A stretch of DNA of 64,000 bases from Paenibacillus taichungensis (GCF_003287275.1 NZ_QEVW01000002.1:1-64000), one strand, 5' to 3'. Positions 25,973 to 35,007 are shown, numbered from the stretch's first letter. Translations and numbers: made by a program. The notes: generated from the letters alone by a model not told the origin.

Positions 25973-26926
25973 ATGTTGGATCGACGTTTGTTGGAAGATG
26001 GGCTGGCTGTTATTGTGTCCAGTCGGGAGCGTACAGGAGATTTGTGGCACGCCCACTATGGGGCGGGAGCTATTGCGGCTTATTTTTGGGTGCGGGAAAA
26101 TCGTCTCACTGCCCTTGCGGCGGGCAGTGTTACGGCTGAAGCAAAAGCCATGCTTCGACAGCACGGATTAAATGATGGCTTGACCTCCGGGAATGGAGAG
26201 GTTTTGCCAAGGGAAGAGGCCGAAGCGCGTATTACAGCAGCGCTGGATCGAACCATCGGAGAACTGCACTGGGTTGGCCATCAGGCCATCTATGGTGCCC
26301 TTAGTTTAAAAGCCATTCGGGAATTGGATGGTTGGGGCACGGAACATGACATGAATCAGATGGTTGAACTTATTGATTCTTTTGAACGAACCATTCCAGG
26401 TAGATCCTGGGTAAACACAACGGTGAAAGAAATTCGCAGCTTGAAGTTAAGTGAGGCAGACGGTTTCCCTGATATAGAACGACCGGAACAATTGTCCCGG
26501 CTGATTCTGGATGAGCTTGGCGCATTTCGTACCATCTATCAGGCGGAAGCACATCATGATCTGATCGGCCACATGTTAACCTACGGGCACGCGCTTAATA
26601 TATTATTTGAACTCGATTATCCTGCTTTGTTCCATAAAGGAATCCCGCCTTTTCTCAGGATGGTCAAGGCGCTGCGACTGAGCCGGGATGTGGATGTTGA
26701 ACAGGAGATGCCAACGCTGCAATCTCCAGTTGACCGTCTGCCATTGATCCGTGCAGAACGCTCTGTTGCACTTCCACACGAACTGGAATACTGGCTCACC
26801 GACAGACGTTCCCGCGATTGGCATGGAGGTCATGTGTTCAAATTTCCATTCAGCTTCTACCATCATGCCAGAAACGGAAATTCGGTTCCGGAAAGCTGGG
26901 AAAACTTCCGCTATATTATCGCGTGA
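25973..26926 (+). CDS. Conserved hypothetical protein, His-rich helical
   Basis: A protein of about 317 residues that I do not recognise. It is mainly helical with several conserved-looking His residues: HAHYGAGAIAAYFW, GHQAIYGALSLKAI, QAEAHHDLIGHMLTYGHALNILFEL. The EAHHDxxGH cluster could bind a metal or haem (inference). No signal peptide or membrane helix. Start is uncertain: ATG at 25973 has GGGTGGTG upstream, while ATG 25958 and earlier codons lack an RBS. It is a single gene followed by a terminator. Confidence 0.6.
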   Translation: MLDRRLLEDGLAVIVSSRERTGDLWHAHYGAGAIAAYFWVRENRLTALAAGSVTAEAKAMLRQHGLNDGLTSGNGEVLPREEAEARITAALDRTIGELHWVGHQAIYGALSLKAIRELDGWGTEHDMNQMVELIDSFERTIPGRSWVNTTVKEIRSLKLSEADGFPDIERPEQLSRLILDELGAFRTIYQAEAHHDLIGHMLTYGHALNILFELDYPALFHKGIPPFLRMVKALRLSRDVDVEQEMPTLQSPVDRLPLIRAERSVALPHELEYWLTDRRSRDWHGGHVFKFPFSFYHHARNGNSVPESWENFRYIIA

Positions 26927-26944
26927 GCAAATACTTTTAAGAGA

Positions 26945-26972
26945 GCACAGCCTGAGAAGGTTGTGTTTTTTT
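26945..26972 (+). terminator. Intrinsic terminator
   Basis: CACAGCC / GGTTGTG stem followed by seven T, 20 nt after the preceding stop. Confidence 0.8.
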
Positions 26973-27131
26973 ATCTTTTAAACCGGGCCAAATTACAATG
27001 ATAAATAGCATCAGAATGACTATGGATACCAGCATACGTGTGAATTAATCGACCCTTGCGTGGGTGTAGAGTTATTTCACATTAAACAGACATTTAACCG
27101 CCGTGAGAGCAACAACAAATAGACATAATCC

Positions 27132-27265
27132 ATACGGATAACCGTCAGCACGACCGATTTAAACATGTAAGATTGTATTATCGGATCAGTAGCAAGTGAC
27201 ATATCCCGATAAGCACATACGCTAATGTACATGCCGGCCAAGGGCCGGTTTTTTTATGCGGTGAT
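27132..27265 (+). repeat. Duplicated terminator-ended element, copy 1
   Basis: About 130 bp also found at 31268-31403. Identical blocks include TATTATCGGATCA, AGCAA, CATACGCTAATGTACA and CGGCCA. It ends in hairpin CCGGCC / GGCCGG (27234-27248) plus seven T. It could be a short terminated RNA or leader. It lies in the 590-nt gap between the unknown gene and the DUF4127 gene; the preceding stretch 26973-27131 shows nothing recognisable. Confidence 0.65.
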
Positions 27266-27360
27266 TGCACCCCTGCTCTGATCGGGTACTAAAGAAAGAC
27301 TGAATATATCATTATAAGTTGAATTTAATTTTTACACCAAAACGGAGAGTGCAGAACCAA

Positions 27361-27471
27361 TCTGAAGAAGCGAAGTGTTCGCCTTTAGCACCGGATTTTA
27401 CCCTTGAACTAAGGGATCAAGAAAATCTGGGGATAAGAGCGATCGGAAGATGGTACTGCAATCGCAGTGAC
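27361..27471 (+). repeat. Conserved leader-type repeat, copy C
   Basis: GAAGCGAAGTGTTCGCC, TTTAGCACCGGATTTTACCC, loop, AAGGGATCAAGAAAATCTGG and GGATAAGAGCGATCGGAAGA. The arms GATTTT..CCCTT and AAGGG..AAAATC can pair. It ends 49 nt before the DUF4127 start, same strand. Confidence 0.75.
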
Positions 27472-27519
27472 AAGGTGTAACATCTCTAGTTCAACTTATC
27501 TAACAGGAGGTTTTAGGAT

Positions 27520-29373
27520 ATGAAAACAGTATTGTATGTTCCACTGGATGATCGTCCAGCGAATCTGGATGACGTCGTTGTACAAGGAAAAGCAGCCGGT
27601 ATCCATATCATTACACCGCACCTGGGTGACATTCAAAATCGTCTGGATTCCGAGAAAACGGTAGAAGGCACCACATTGCTTGGAACGTCTACCCCTACGT
27701 ATGGGAAACCGTCCAACATTCATGATTTCATTTTGAAAAATGCCGCCAAAGTGGATGGATTCATCATCTCTTCAGATATGTTGGCTTATGGTGGTCTGAT
27801 CGGCAGTCGTCAGCTTCGTGAAGATGGAGGTGGCACATATCCTAATTATGATCAGGACACCACCCGTTTGCTCGATGTGATCAAAGCGATTAAAGGGAAA
27901 TATCCACGCAAACCGGTGTTTGTGATGGATACCATTATGCGACTCGCGACCACCTCATTTGCAGATGGTCTCGCATTGGATGCCTACAATGAGTCACGTG
28001 CACTGATGCAGCAACCACGCCAGTCTTTTACGGTATTCGAGGATATTGTGAACGGGTACAACCTTTCTCCAGAGTCTACGGAATATGGGGCAACGACGTA
28101 TTTTAATAAAGAACAGTACTACAACACCAGACAACATAAATTCAAAACCAATCTGTACATTCTGGATAAGCTTGCTCGCAAAGGATATATTGATTTCCTC
28201 GCTGTAGGCGTCGACGATGCGAATACGCAAGGCGTTCAGATTAATGAGATTAATTATGTGGAAGCACGGATCAATGAATGGCTCGGTGGGACGGATGGAC
28301 AAAATCCCGATCGGGCGATTATTCTTCCCGACGCGGATGGCCTGGGTCATGCTCTGGTGGCGCGTATGGCGAATCAACTGCTTCGTGGTGGGAAGAAGAC
28401 GCGTTATGCGGTGAAATATTTTGGCCCTCATGGTTCCACGATTATCAATACCTACGAATATATGAATGTGCACGAGAATGTAGTGCGTCATGTGGATATT
28501 GTTGGTGGTGTGGTTGTAGCGGATTCTGCTTATCCAGAGCCTGATGTGGCAACGGATACAACTTCCGATGTGGAAAATGAAAATAAATTGACGAATGCTA
28601 CATCTGTAGATGAAGCTTCTTCGTTTGATATGGCGTCTGAGCTGGATCGCATGACGAACCGTCATCCAGGCAAACCGGGTAAAAAACCGGTGGACATTGA
28701 GATTATTGCTATTACTGCCCTGGATCAGGTGCAGGCGGCTGTGGCGCAATTGACGAGTAATAGTGAGAAGGGTCTTCCTTCGGTGCTGATTGATTTTGTA
28801 GGAAAAGGTCCGGCCAACGTCGATGTAGCTGAAGCACTCCTGAACAGTCCGTATACGGTCCGGGTTCTGGGTTACAGTGCATGGAATACGCCGGGGAACA
28901 AAATCGGTATGGCTGTGGGTATGGGACAATCCCGTTATGCACTAATTACAACAGAAACACATGCCCATGCGTTGCGAGATGCCATGAATGCACAGGGTTC
29001 GTTGTTGTTCAAACGTTTCCTGAAAGATTATTACTATAAAGCAGTAGCGATTGCAGATATCCGTACGTATTCCAGAGCGCATGCGCTGTATACCAATGTG
29101 GCCACCCTCGCGGATCAGAATATGGTGTTGTTTAACTCAGAAGAAGATTATGCTCATTTGCAGACTTTACTCAGAGATCTGATGCAGACCCACACCACGG
29201 CACTGGCGGGAAAACCAGCTTTTGCCCAAGGGAACATAGCGATCAAACAAATCTGTAATGGCAAAGCAGCTTATGCGGAGTATTGCAGTTCACTGCTGGA
29301 ATATGCGAATCCCGATTTCATCTGGGGACGTGCGTTTGAGATTACGTTGAATCCGAAAGTTACGCTGAAATAA
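27520..29373 (+). CDS. DUF4127 family protein
   Basis: A 617-residue soluble protein with the DUF4127 opening KTVLYVPLDDRPANLDDVV. Conserved-looking segments include DMLAYGGLIGSR, VMDTIMRLATT, LAVGVDDANTQG, LPDADGLGHAL and LGYSAWNTPGNKIGMAVGM, the last a strong family signature. Function is not established; several Asp/His-rich motifs suggest a hydrolase-like active site (inference). An acidic low-complexity insert lies about residues 345-395. RBS AGGAGG is 9 nt upstream. It is monocistronic, preceded by copy C of the leader repeat and copy 1 of the terminated element. Confidence 0.88.
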   Translation: MKTVLYVPLDDRPANLDDVVVQGKAAGIHIITPHLGDIQNRLDSEKTVEGTTLLGTSTPTYGKPSNIHDFILKNAAKVDGFIISSDMLAYGGLIGSRQLREDGGGTYPNYDQDTTRLLDVIKAIKGKYPRKPVFVMDTIMRLATTSFADGLALDAYNESRALMQQPRQSFTVFEDIVNGYNLSPESTEYGATTYFNKEQYYNTRQHKFKTNLYILDKLARKGYIDFLAVGVDDANTQGVQINEINYVEARINEWLGGTDGQNPDRAIILPDADGLGHALVARMANQLLRGGKKTRYAVKYFGPHGSTIINTYEYMNVHENVVRHVDIVGGVVVADSAYPEPDVATDTTSDVENENKLTNATSVDEASSFDMASELDRMTNRHPGKPGKKPVDIEIIAITALDQVQAAVAQLTSNSEKGLPSVLIDFVGKGPANVDVAEALLNSPYTVRVLGYSAWNTPGNKIGMAVGMGQSRYALITTETHAHALRDAMNAQGSLLFKRFLKDYYYKAVAIADIRTYSRAHALYTNVATLADQNMVLFNSEEDYAHLQTLLRDLMQTHTTALAGKPAFAQGNIAIKQICNGKAAYAEYCSSLLEYANPDFIWGRAFEITLNPKVTLK

Positions 29374-29535
29374 TCTATTTTTTTATTTGTGTTTTAGGAA
29401 GTGAAATGTGGCGAGTCTCATAAATATACTCCGCATTGATCAGTCCATCGTTTAGAAAGATAGGATGTTATCTTCTGTATGATATGATCAGATATTTAGG
29501 AATTAATTCATTCTTTTGTTTAAATTAATAAAGAA

Positions 29536-29591
29536 TAGCACTTTTCTACTGAATTTCAATCCGAAAAAATCAGTATAAAAGTGCTATTTTT
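29536..29591 (+). terminator. Intrinsic terminator after DUF4127 gene
   Basis: TAGCACTTTTCTACTGA / TCAGTATAAAAGTGCTA with T-rich tail. Confidence 0.8.
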
Positions 29592-29671
29592 CTGGATTAC
29601 GTTGACATATTTACATGTTCAAGGTATGGTTTTTTTGTGGAAAAAAAATCCAACAAAGAGATGGTGGTTGT

Positions 29672-30775
29672 ATGAAATATTTTAAGAAAGCGTTATTAAT
29701 ATGCGGCTTAGGAGGATTATTGTTTAGTAACATACAAGCTTATGCGACTCCAGTAACTGGTTATTCTTGGGGAAGCAGAAATATAACTTATCAAAACAAT
29801 GGTTCTAATAATTTCTACATAAACATATGGACAAATGCTAGAGATGAATGGAATCTATCTACTGATGTTTTTCTGAAAGCTGGTACGAATTCTAAATTTA
29901 CTGCGGGCAATAAATCTGACAGTGGCGTTACTTGGGACGGTCTTGCGGAATGGACATTTAGTATTATAACTGGGAACTATTCCACTATGAAAACATGGGT
30001 TAATACATACTACACAACGCAAAGTCATTACAATACAGACAATGTAGAGGGTATCGCAACTCATGAATTTGGACATGCCCTTGGGTTGGATCATGCTCCA
30101 TATGGTAATCCTACAGTTATGACTCCAAATACATTTGAACGTAAATCTTCTGGAACTTTGGTAGATGGGCGTCCAAACAAGTCACCAACTTCATGGGACA
30201 TAAATACCGTTAATGTTCTTTATGACAATAACTTTGCTAAAGCCCAGAATCCAGAACTTGTGCTAGATGTTCCCGAAAATATTCTTCAAAAGGCTCTGAT
30301 AACACAAAAAGAGCTGAAAATAAATCATTATTCCTGGGCTATTGGCTATAGCACACTCGAAGCTCGTGCATATGATGCTGATCTTATTGTGAGTGGGATT
30401 GTTAAAAACAAACTTAGTCCTCTCATAAAAAATGATGGTGAAACCGAAGAAGCATTTCACCAATCAGAGGTAGCTATAGAAAATGTCATCAAAGGGGAAG
30501 GTTCAAAAGGAGATACAATTATTTTACGCCAAATTGGCGGAGAAACGGATACGTCTATTATTTACCATGAAAATTCAACCGAACTCCAAGAAGGTACAGA
30601 AGTATTGATGTATCTAAAAAAGATCGATGATAATGTATACATTCCAATTAATGAGGATGAAAGTATCTTTATTAAACAGGGTGTACAATCGCTTAAACCG
30701 GGTGACAGTTCGTTTAAAAACCTGTACGATAATCGTTTAGTTACTCTTGATGAAGCTTCGGCTTCTATTAATTAA
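29672..30775 (+). CDS. Secreted matrixin-like zinc metalloprotease
   Basis: A 367-residue protein; residues 1-25 are a signal peptide (ALLICGLGGLLFSNIQAYA). The catalytic domain (about 26-190) has the metzincin motif HEFGHALGLDH (HExxHxxGxxH) and a Met-turn candidate TVMTPNTF. The C-terminal 150 residues form a separate beta-type domain (LIVSGIVKNKLSPLIKN…VIKGEGSKGDTIILRQIGG), similar in pattern to domains of other Bacillota surface proteins. ATG 29672 has GATGGTGG 6-7 nt upstream. The DNA is clearly more AT-rich than the neighbours, suggesting transfer. It is followed 54 nt later by a lipoprotein gene, likely co-transcribed. Confidence 0.85.
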   Translation: MKYFKKALLICGLGGLLFSNIQAYATPVTGYSWGSRNITYQNNGSNNFYINIWTNARDEWNLSTDVFLKAGTNSKFTAGNKSDSGVTWDGLAEWTFSIITGNYSTMKTWVNTYYTTQSHYNTDNVEGIATHEFGHALGLDHAPYGNPTVMTPNTFERKSSGTLVDGRPNKSPTSWDINTVNVLYDNNFAKAQNPELVLDVPENILQKALITQKELKINHYSWAIGYSTLEARAYDADLIVSGIVKNKLSPLIKNDGETEEAFHQSEVAIENVIKGEGSKGDTIILRQIGGETDTSIIYHENSTELQEGTEVLMYLKKIDDNVYIPINEDESIFIKQGVQSLKPGDSSFKNLYDNRLVTLDEASASIN

Positions 30776-30784
30776 TAGCCAAGT

Positions 30785-30810
30785 CAAGGCCTCATCAATT
30801 GGGGGCCTTA
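30785..30810 (+). terminator. Hairpin between protease and lipoprotein genes
   Basis: AAGGCC / GGCCTT stem with TAATCTATT after it; weak U-tract, so perhaps attenuation or RNA stability rather than full termination. Confidence 0.5.
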
Positions 30811-30829
30811 ATCTATTCCTGGAGGTAAT

Positions 30830-31189
30830 ATGAAAAGAAAATTTTTATATATACCGGTCGTTTCTTTGATTTTACTTTTGATTGGTTGTTCATCTTCCTC
30901 AGGAAGTTTTGCTTCAGATAAAATGATAAAACTAAAGGAAGAAGTCTATATTACAAGCAATGACATCATCTCAGAGGAGGAACTAGCTGAACAAGTAGGT
31001 GAGATAGAGGTATCCTCGACCAATGAGAGTGATCACGGTGATGGGAACGTTATTAGTTCCAACACCTACAATGTAGGTACAAAACTATTTAAAATCAAAA
31101 ACGAAAACAGTAAAGATATGATTGCTGTGGAAGACTCTACAGAGAAATACCTCATTGCCTATAATACCAAATACAAAGAAATAAAATAA
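30830..31189 (+). CDS. Small lipoprotein of unknown function
   Basis: A 119-residue protein with a lipoprotein signal: KRKFLYIPVVSLILLLIGC, lipobox LIGC at residues 17-20. The mature part is acidic and soluble with no known domain. RBS GGAGG is 5-6 nt before ATG. It is AT-rich like the protease gene before it, and probably part of the same transferred unit; it might protect the cell from, or help fold, the protease (inference). Confidence 0.7.
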   Translation: MKRKFLYIPVVSLILLLIGCSSSSGSFASDKMIKLKEEVYITSNDIISEEELAEQVGEIEVSSTNESDHGDGNVISSNTYNVGTKLFKIKNENSKDMIAVEDSTEKYLIAYNTKYKEIK

Positions 31190-31196
31190 TGTTAAT

Positions 31197-31234
31197 AAGA
31201 CGTCTTATACTTCAACCAAATGATCGTCTTTTTT
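31197..31234 (+). terminator. Intrinsic terminator after lipoprotein gene
   Basis: AAGACG / CGTCTT stem with a 22-nt loop followed by TTTT. Confidence 0.6.
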
Positions 31235-31267
31235 CCACCCCAGATGCACCCTTAATCGCACCGAAGT

Positions 31268-31403
31268 CGTACGAATGACCATCCGCGCTAGGAATGAAAG
31301 GGTGTAAGATTATATTATCGGATCAATAGCAAAGGACACACACCGAAAGCGCATACGCTAATGTACAGATCGGCCACAAGGGGCCGGTCTTTTTGTTGCG
31401 GTG
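31268..31403 (+). repeat. Duplicated terminator-ended element, copy 2
   Basis: Second copy of the element at 27132-27265, with hairpin GATCGGCC / GGCCGGTC (31368-31388) and TTTTTG. It lies directly upstream of the tail operon, so the operon would have to be read past it or started after it. Confidence 0.65.
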
Positions 31404-31568
31404 AATGGTGTCCAGCTATGGCGCCGGTGGAGAACCGTTAGCACAGAGACGTACTGACGATGATTTCCTTTTTCCATTAGCAGATCGGTTAAAGGGGGGG
31501 AGTTCGTTGCTGCCAAATTGTCGCTGCACAATGCGGGCAGATCGAAACTTGCAGCTGAAGGGGGCGAA

Positions 31569-32480
31569 ATGAATGTGTCTATGCGTAGTGGGTTAAACAA
31601 CACCGCCAGCACAGGGCAAATGAGCAACGTCATCAGGCGAACGCTGAAGCAGAAGCTGGAGGCTCTTGTCCCGGCATGGAATGGCCGAGTACAGGATATT
31701 CCTGCACCGGGAGAGGTGTTAGCCGGACCCTGTGCCGTGATTGCTTTTGCAGAAGAAGTACCGAAGTCTGCTTGGGCAGGTTATAGGAGGATCATCAAAA
31801 TCTCTCCATATGCACGTGCAGAAGATGGAGGTGCTGAACAAGTAGAAAATTGGTCAGCAGCGCTGATGGAAGGACTACATCAGGTCAGGCTGGAGGATGA
31901 AGAGGGCGGGGCATTTACCTGCATTTATCTGGGTTCTTCGGATGGTGATCGTGTGGATACCGGTTCTGGACTGGTTACCCGCAGCCTGCGGTTCGGGGTG
32001 TATGTTCCGGAACCGGTGGAATACATTCAGGCTGAAACCACAGATTCGTGGATGGCTGCACTTCAGGGCTGGACACGAACCCAGCTCGGACAGGAATGGT
32101 CCATATATGGGGATGTCTGGCCTGGAGGTTATAAGGCCAAGTCCGTCCTGTGGCGATTGACGGGATGCAATACATCCACCGCAGGGACTTCGGCGCTGGA
32201 GGTTCGTAAGCAATGGATTGGGCATGTGCTGGCTGCGAATGTGACAGAGGTGCGTCAAACGGTCACACATCTGGTTGAACAACTGGCTATGCAGCCCCGT
32301 ATTGCTCTGACGGATACAGACGGTACGCGATATGTGACGGTGGATGAAGTTTCGGCCGACTTGCAGGCAGATGCTTACTTGAACGGACAGATTCGTCTAA
32401 CGCTGCAGCAGCGTATTCGCCGTCCGGGTACAGAAGTGCCATTGATCCGTGAGATTCACCATAGCAAGGGGTTAGAGTAA
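31569..32480 (+). CDS. Phage tail protein, first gene of tail operon (terminator/neck-like)
   Basis: A protein of about 303 residues with no firm family. Its position directly before a small gene and the tail sheath matches hypothetical tail terminator-type proteins of Bacillota tailocins. It lacks signal peptide and membrane helix; the sequence has beta-rich stretches (VDTGSGLVTRSLRFGVYVPEP, YVTVDEVSADLQADAYLNGQIRLTLQQRI). The last part resembles a structural protein. Start is ambiguous: ATG at 31569 with AAGGGGG, or TTG at 31518 further upstream. The 180 nt to the next gene contain small direct repeats. Confidence 0.6.
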   Translation: MNVSMRSGLNNTASTGQMSNVIRRTLKQKLEALVPAWNGRVQDIPAPGEVLAGPCAVIAFAEEVPKSAWAGYRRIIKISPYARAEDGGAEQVENWSAALMEGLHQVRLEDEEGGAFTCIYLGSSDGDRVDTGSGLVTRSLRFGVYVPEPVEYIQAETTDSWMAALQGWTRTQLGQEWSIYGDVWPGGYKAKSVLWRLTGCNTSTAGTSALEVRKQWIGHVLAANVTEVRQTVTHLVEQLAMQPRIALTDTDGTRYVTVDEVSADLQADAYLNGQIRLTLQQRIRRPGTEVPLIREIHHSKGLE

Positions 32481-32550
32481 GCGCTAGTCGAGAGGAACTC
32501 TAGATGGAGTTCCAGATCAGAAAGTCGATATCATACTTTAGCTTCAAAAT

Positions 32551-32596
32551 CATAGGTTCATAGTTTCGTAGGTTCATAGGGACAAAAATTCATAGG
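32551..32596 (+). repeat. Short direct repeats in tail operon spacer
   Basis: CATAGGTTCATAG (32551-32563) and CGTAGGTTCATAG (32567-32579), then a partial CATAGGT (32591-32597). Origin unknown. Confidence 0.5.
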
Positions 32597-32661
32597 TCAA
32601 AATTATGGTGCAAAGATCAGGTTCAACGAATTCAGTAGTCAAACAATGAGGTGAGATGGTC

Positions 32662-32862
32662 ATGGCAAGCTCAGTGAAAAAAAACAAACAGGCTGCTCCG
32701 CAATATACGCGGGCCGAGCTGATGAATCATGCCGAAGCCCTCTTTGCCGTTAAGGCAGAGGTGCTGTATGGTGCGCTGTATGAAGCAGCGCAAGAGACGT
32801 TTTCCATTGAGGAAGCGAAGGAACGCATCAACCAATTTATGAAAGCGAAGGTGAAGGGATAA
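32662..32862 (+). CDS. Small helical protein before sheath gene
   Basis: A 66-residue, Ala/Glu/Lys-rich helical protein (TRAELMNHAEALFAVKAEVLYGALYEAAQETFSIEEAKERINQFMKAKVKG). ATG 32662 has GAGGTGA at proper distance; ATG 32656 is too close. Its stop overlaps the sheath start as TAATG. Small genes in this position in PBSX-type elements are conserved but uncharacterised; the C-terminal pattern could match tail chaperone-like proteins (inference). Confidence 0.65.
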   Translation: MASSVKKNKQAAPQYTRAELMNHAEALFAVKAEVLYGALYEAAQETFSIEEAKERINQFMKAKVKG

Positions 32863-34325
32863 TGGCAGGCGGAACTTGGGAGCAAACGAATCGTCCGGTA
32901 CTTCCGGGCTTATATATGAATTTTCAGGCGGCAGCGTCTTCGGCCATTCAGGCTGGTAATCGGGGAACGGTGGTTGTGCCGATCAAGGCAAACTGGGGTC
33001 CGGTAGGTACTTTTGTTGAAGTTGGCAGTGAAGCTGCAATTGAGCGTATTTTCTCGGCGAATGCCCTGGATAACGGGACAGCCTATACATCCTTGAAACT
33101 CGCCCTGCTGGGAGGACCGAAGAAGCTGCTCGCTTATCGGGTAGCCGGAGAATCGGCGAAAGCAGCGACTCTTACGCTGAAAGACAGCAGTGATGCAGCC
33201 GTTCTGCAACTGGACGCCAAGTATCCGGGTGACCGAGGTAACGGGTTCTACGTCACCATTCAACCTGGTGTCATTGATAATACAAAGCATGAAGTGCGCT
33301 TGTTTGAAGGCAACCGGATGCTGTATGCACTGCTGACTGCGGATATTTCGGCAGCGTCGCTGGCGAAAAAGATCAACGCGGATGAAAGCAACATTTGGAT
33401 TAACGCGCAGGCGATTGGCGATGGTACAGGTGTCGTTGCAACCGTTGCGGGAGCGGCGTTCAAAGGTGGTGCAAGTGGCAACGATGGACTGACCAATGCG
33501 GAGTATATCGCCGTGCAGGGCGCGCTGGAAGGTGAGCAATTTGACGTTTTGGCACTGGATCATGCGGCGGATGCGCCTTTGCTGGCGAGCTTTGCAGCAT
33601 GGGTGAAACGTGTACGCAATGAGGGGAAACCCGTGATGGCTGTATTTGGCGGTTCTACGGCGGATGACACCTCTGTTACCGCAGCACAGAAGGCGGCGGC
33701 ACGTTCACTCACATTGAATCATGAGGGTGTAATCAATGTTGGTACGGGTGTGCGCTTGGGAGATGCATTCTACAGTTCGGCGGAAACGTCTGCTTATGTC
33801 GCGGGTCTAATTGCCGGACAACGTCTGAATGAATCCACCACATACGCACCTTCTCCGTTCGATGACGTGACGCGTCGCTGGACTCGTGCAGAACAGGAGC
33901 AGGCGGTTCAAAACGGCGTATTTATTTTCTTCCATGATGGACGTCAGGTGAAGGCGCTTCGCGGAGTAAATACACTCGTGACCCCTGCTGCAGGACAGAA
34001 TAATGCCTGGAAAAAAATCCGTTCCATTCGTGTGATGGATGCAATTAATACGGATTTGCAGCGCTCTGCTGAAGATACGTATATCGGTAAAGTGAACAAT
34101 ACGGAAGAGGGCCGTCAGGCGCTAATCGGTGCGATGAAAGCCTATTTGGCGCTGCTTGCACAGGGTAATGTCATTGAAGCTGAGGGATACGATGTCGCTC
34201 TCGACCCGGCTTATTATGGTGCTGCACCAATTCTCAAGCCAGAGGCAGATCAGGTATTCCTGCAATGGAACGTGAAGCTGACGGATGTAATGGAGCAGCT
34301 GTTTGGAACGTTTTACGTGCAATAA
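32862..34325 (+). CDS. xkdK: Phage contractile tail sheath protein, XkdK type
   Basis: A 487-residue sheath subunit. The N-terminal GGTWEQTNRPVLPGLYMNFQAAASSAIQAGNRGTVVVPI and the central VFGGSTADDTSV..ARSLTLNHEGVINVGTG are typical of PBSX XkdK-like sheaths; the C-terminal RSIRVMDAINTDLQRSAEDTYIGKVNNTEEGRQALIGAMKAYL is the conserved sheath core. Subunits form the contractile cylinder around the tube that drives puncture of a target cell. RBS AAGGTGAAGGG ends 3 nt before ATG, coupled to the gene before by overlap. Confidence 0.95.
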   Translation: MAGGTWEQTNRPVLPGLYMNFQAAASSAIQAGNRGTVVVPIKANWGPVGTFVEVGSEAAIERIFSANALDNGTAYTSLKLALLGGPKKLLAYRVAGESAKAATLTLKDSSDAAVLQLDAKYPGDRGNGFYVTIQPGVIDNTKHEVRLFEGNRMLYALLTADISAASLAKKINADESNIWINAQAIGDGTGVVATVAGAAFKGGASGNDGLTNAEYIAVQGALEGEQFDVLALDHAADAPLLASFAAWVKRVRNEGKPVMAVFGGSTADDTSVTAAQKAAARSLTLNHEGVINVGTGVRLGDAFYSSAETSAYVAGLIAGQRLNESTTYAPSPFDDVTRRWTRAEQEQAVQNGVFIFFHDGRQVKALRGVNTLVTPAAGQNNAWKKIRSIRVMDAINTDLQRSAEDTYIGKVNNTEEGRQALIGAMKAYLALLAQGNVIEAEGYDVALDPAYYGAAPILKPEADQVFLQWNVKLTDVMEQLFGTFYVQ

Positions 34326-34419
34326 GGTTTTTGTAGGAGAAAATGGTGTTTTAAAAGAAACTACTGTTCGTTGAACGGATGCTATATACGATATTTTCTA
34401 ATCTCAAGGAGGAATTGTC

Positions 34420-34827
34420 ATGTTGGATGCGTCAAGAGTCATTCTCGGTACTCATGGTCAGCTGCATATCGATGGTGTGTGGCAGACGAATATTAATAAG
34501 CTGGAGGCCAGCGTTGAAATTGAGAAGCGTGAGCTGAATCTGGTCGGCAACGACTGGAAAGTACACAAGAATGGTGCGAAAAAAGGAACAGGTACGATGA
34601 CGGGTTACAAAGTCACTTCGGACATGATCCAGCGCGGTTTTACCAAGTTCCAAATTATCTCGAAGGTGGACGATCCAGAATCCTACGGACATGAGAGTGT
34701 CCTGTTGAAAGGTTGCATGGTGGACAAAATCCAACTTGCTAACTGGACAGCGGGTGAGGAAGTACCGGAGGAAACAAGTTTTACATTTGAAGGATTTGAA
34801 TTGTTGAACCCGATTGTAGCGAATTAA
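34420..34827 (+). CDS. xkdM: Phage tail tube (core) protein, XkdM type
   Basis: A 135-residue tube protein: SRVILGTHGQLHIDGVWQTNINKLEASVEIEKRELNLVGNDWKVHKNGAKKGTGTMTGYKV matches XkdM. It forms the inner tube through which the tail acts. RBS AAGGAGG 10 nt upstream of ATG. Between sheath and tube are 95 nt without a gene. Confidence 0.93.
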   Translation: MLDASRVILGTHGQLHIDGVWQTNINKLEASVEIEKRELNLVGNDWKVHKNGAKKGTGTMTGYKVTSDMIQRGFTKFQIISKVDDPESYGHESVLLKGCMVDKIQLANWTAGEEVPEETSFTFEGFELLNPIVAN

Positions 34828-35007
34828 AATGGAATGACTTCAAATTTCGGAAAGGCCTCGTAAGCTACTTGTCTAATCAGGCGAACGGGCAACGTGACTT
34901 AACAGAAGCAGGATACACAGGCAGGCCGAGAAATTCTCGGTCTCTTTGTTGTCCCTGAATATGGAGATATTTTAACCAATTGTGAAATGAGAAGGAGATC
35001 GCACCCC

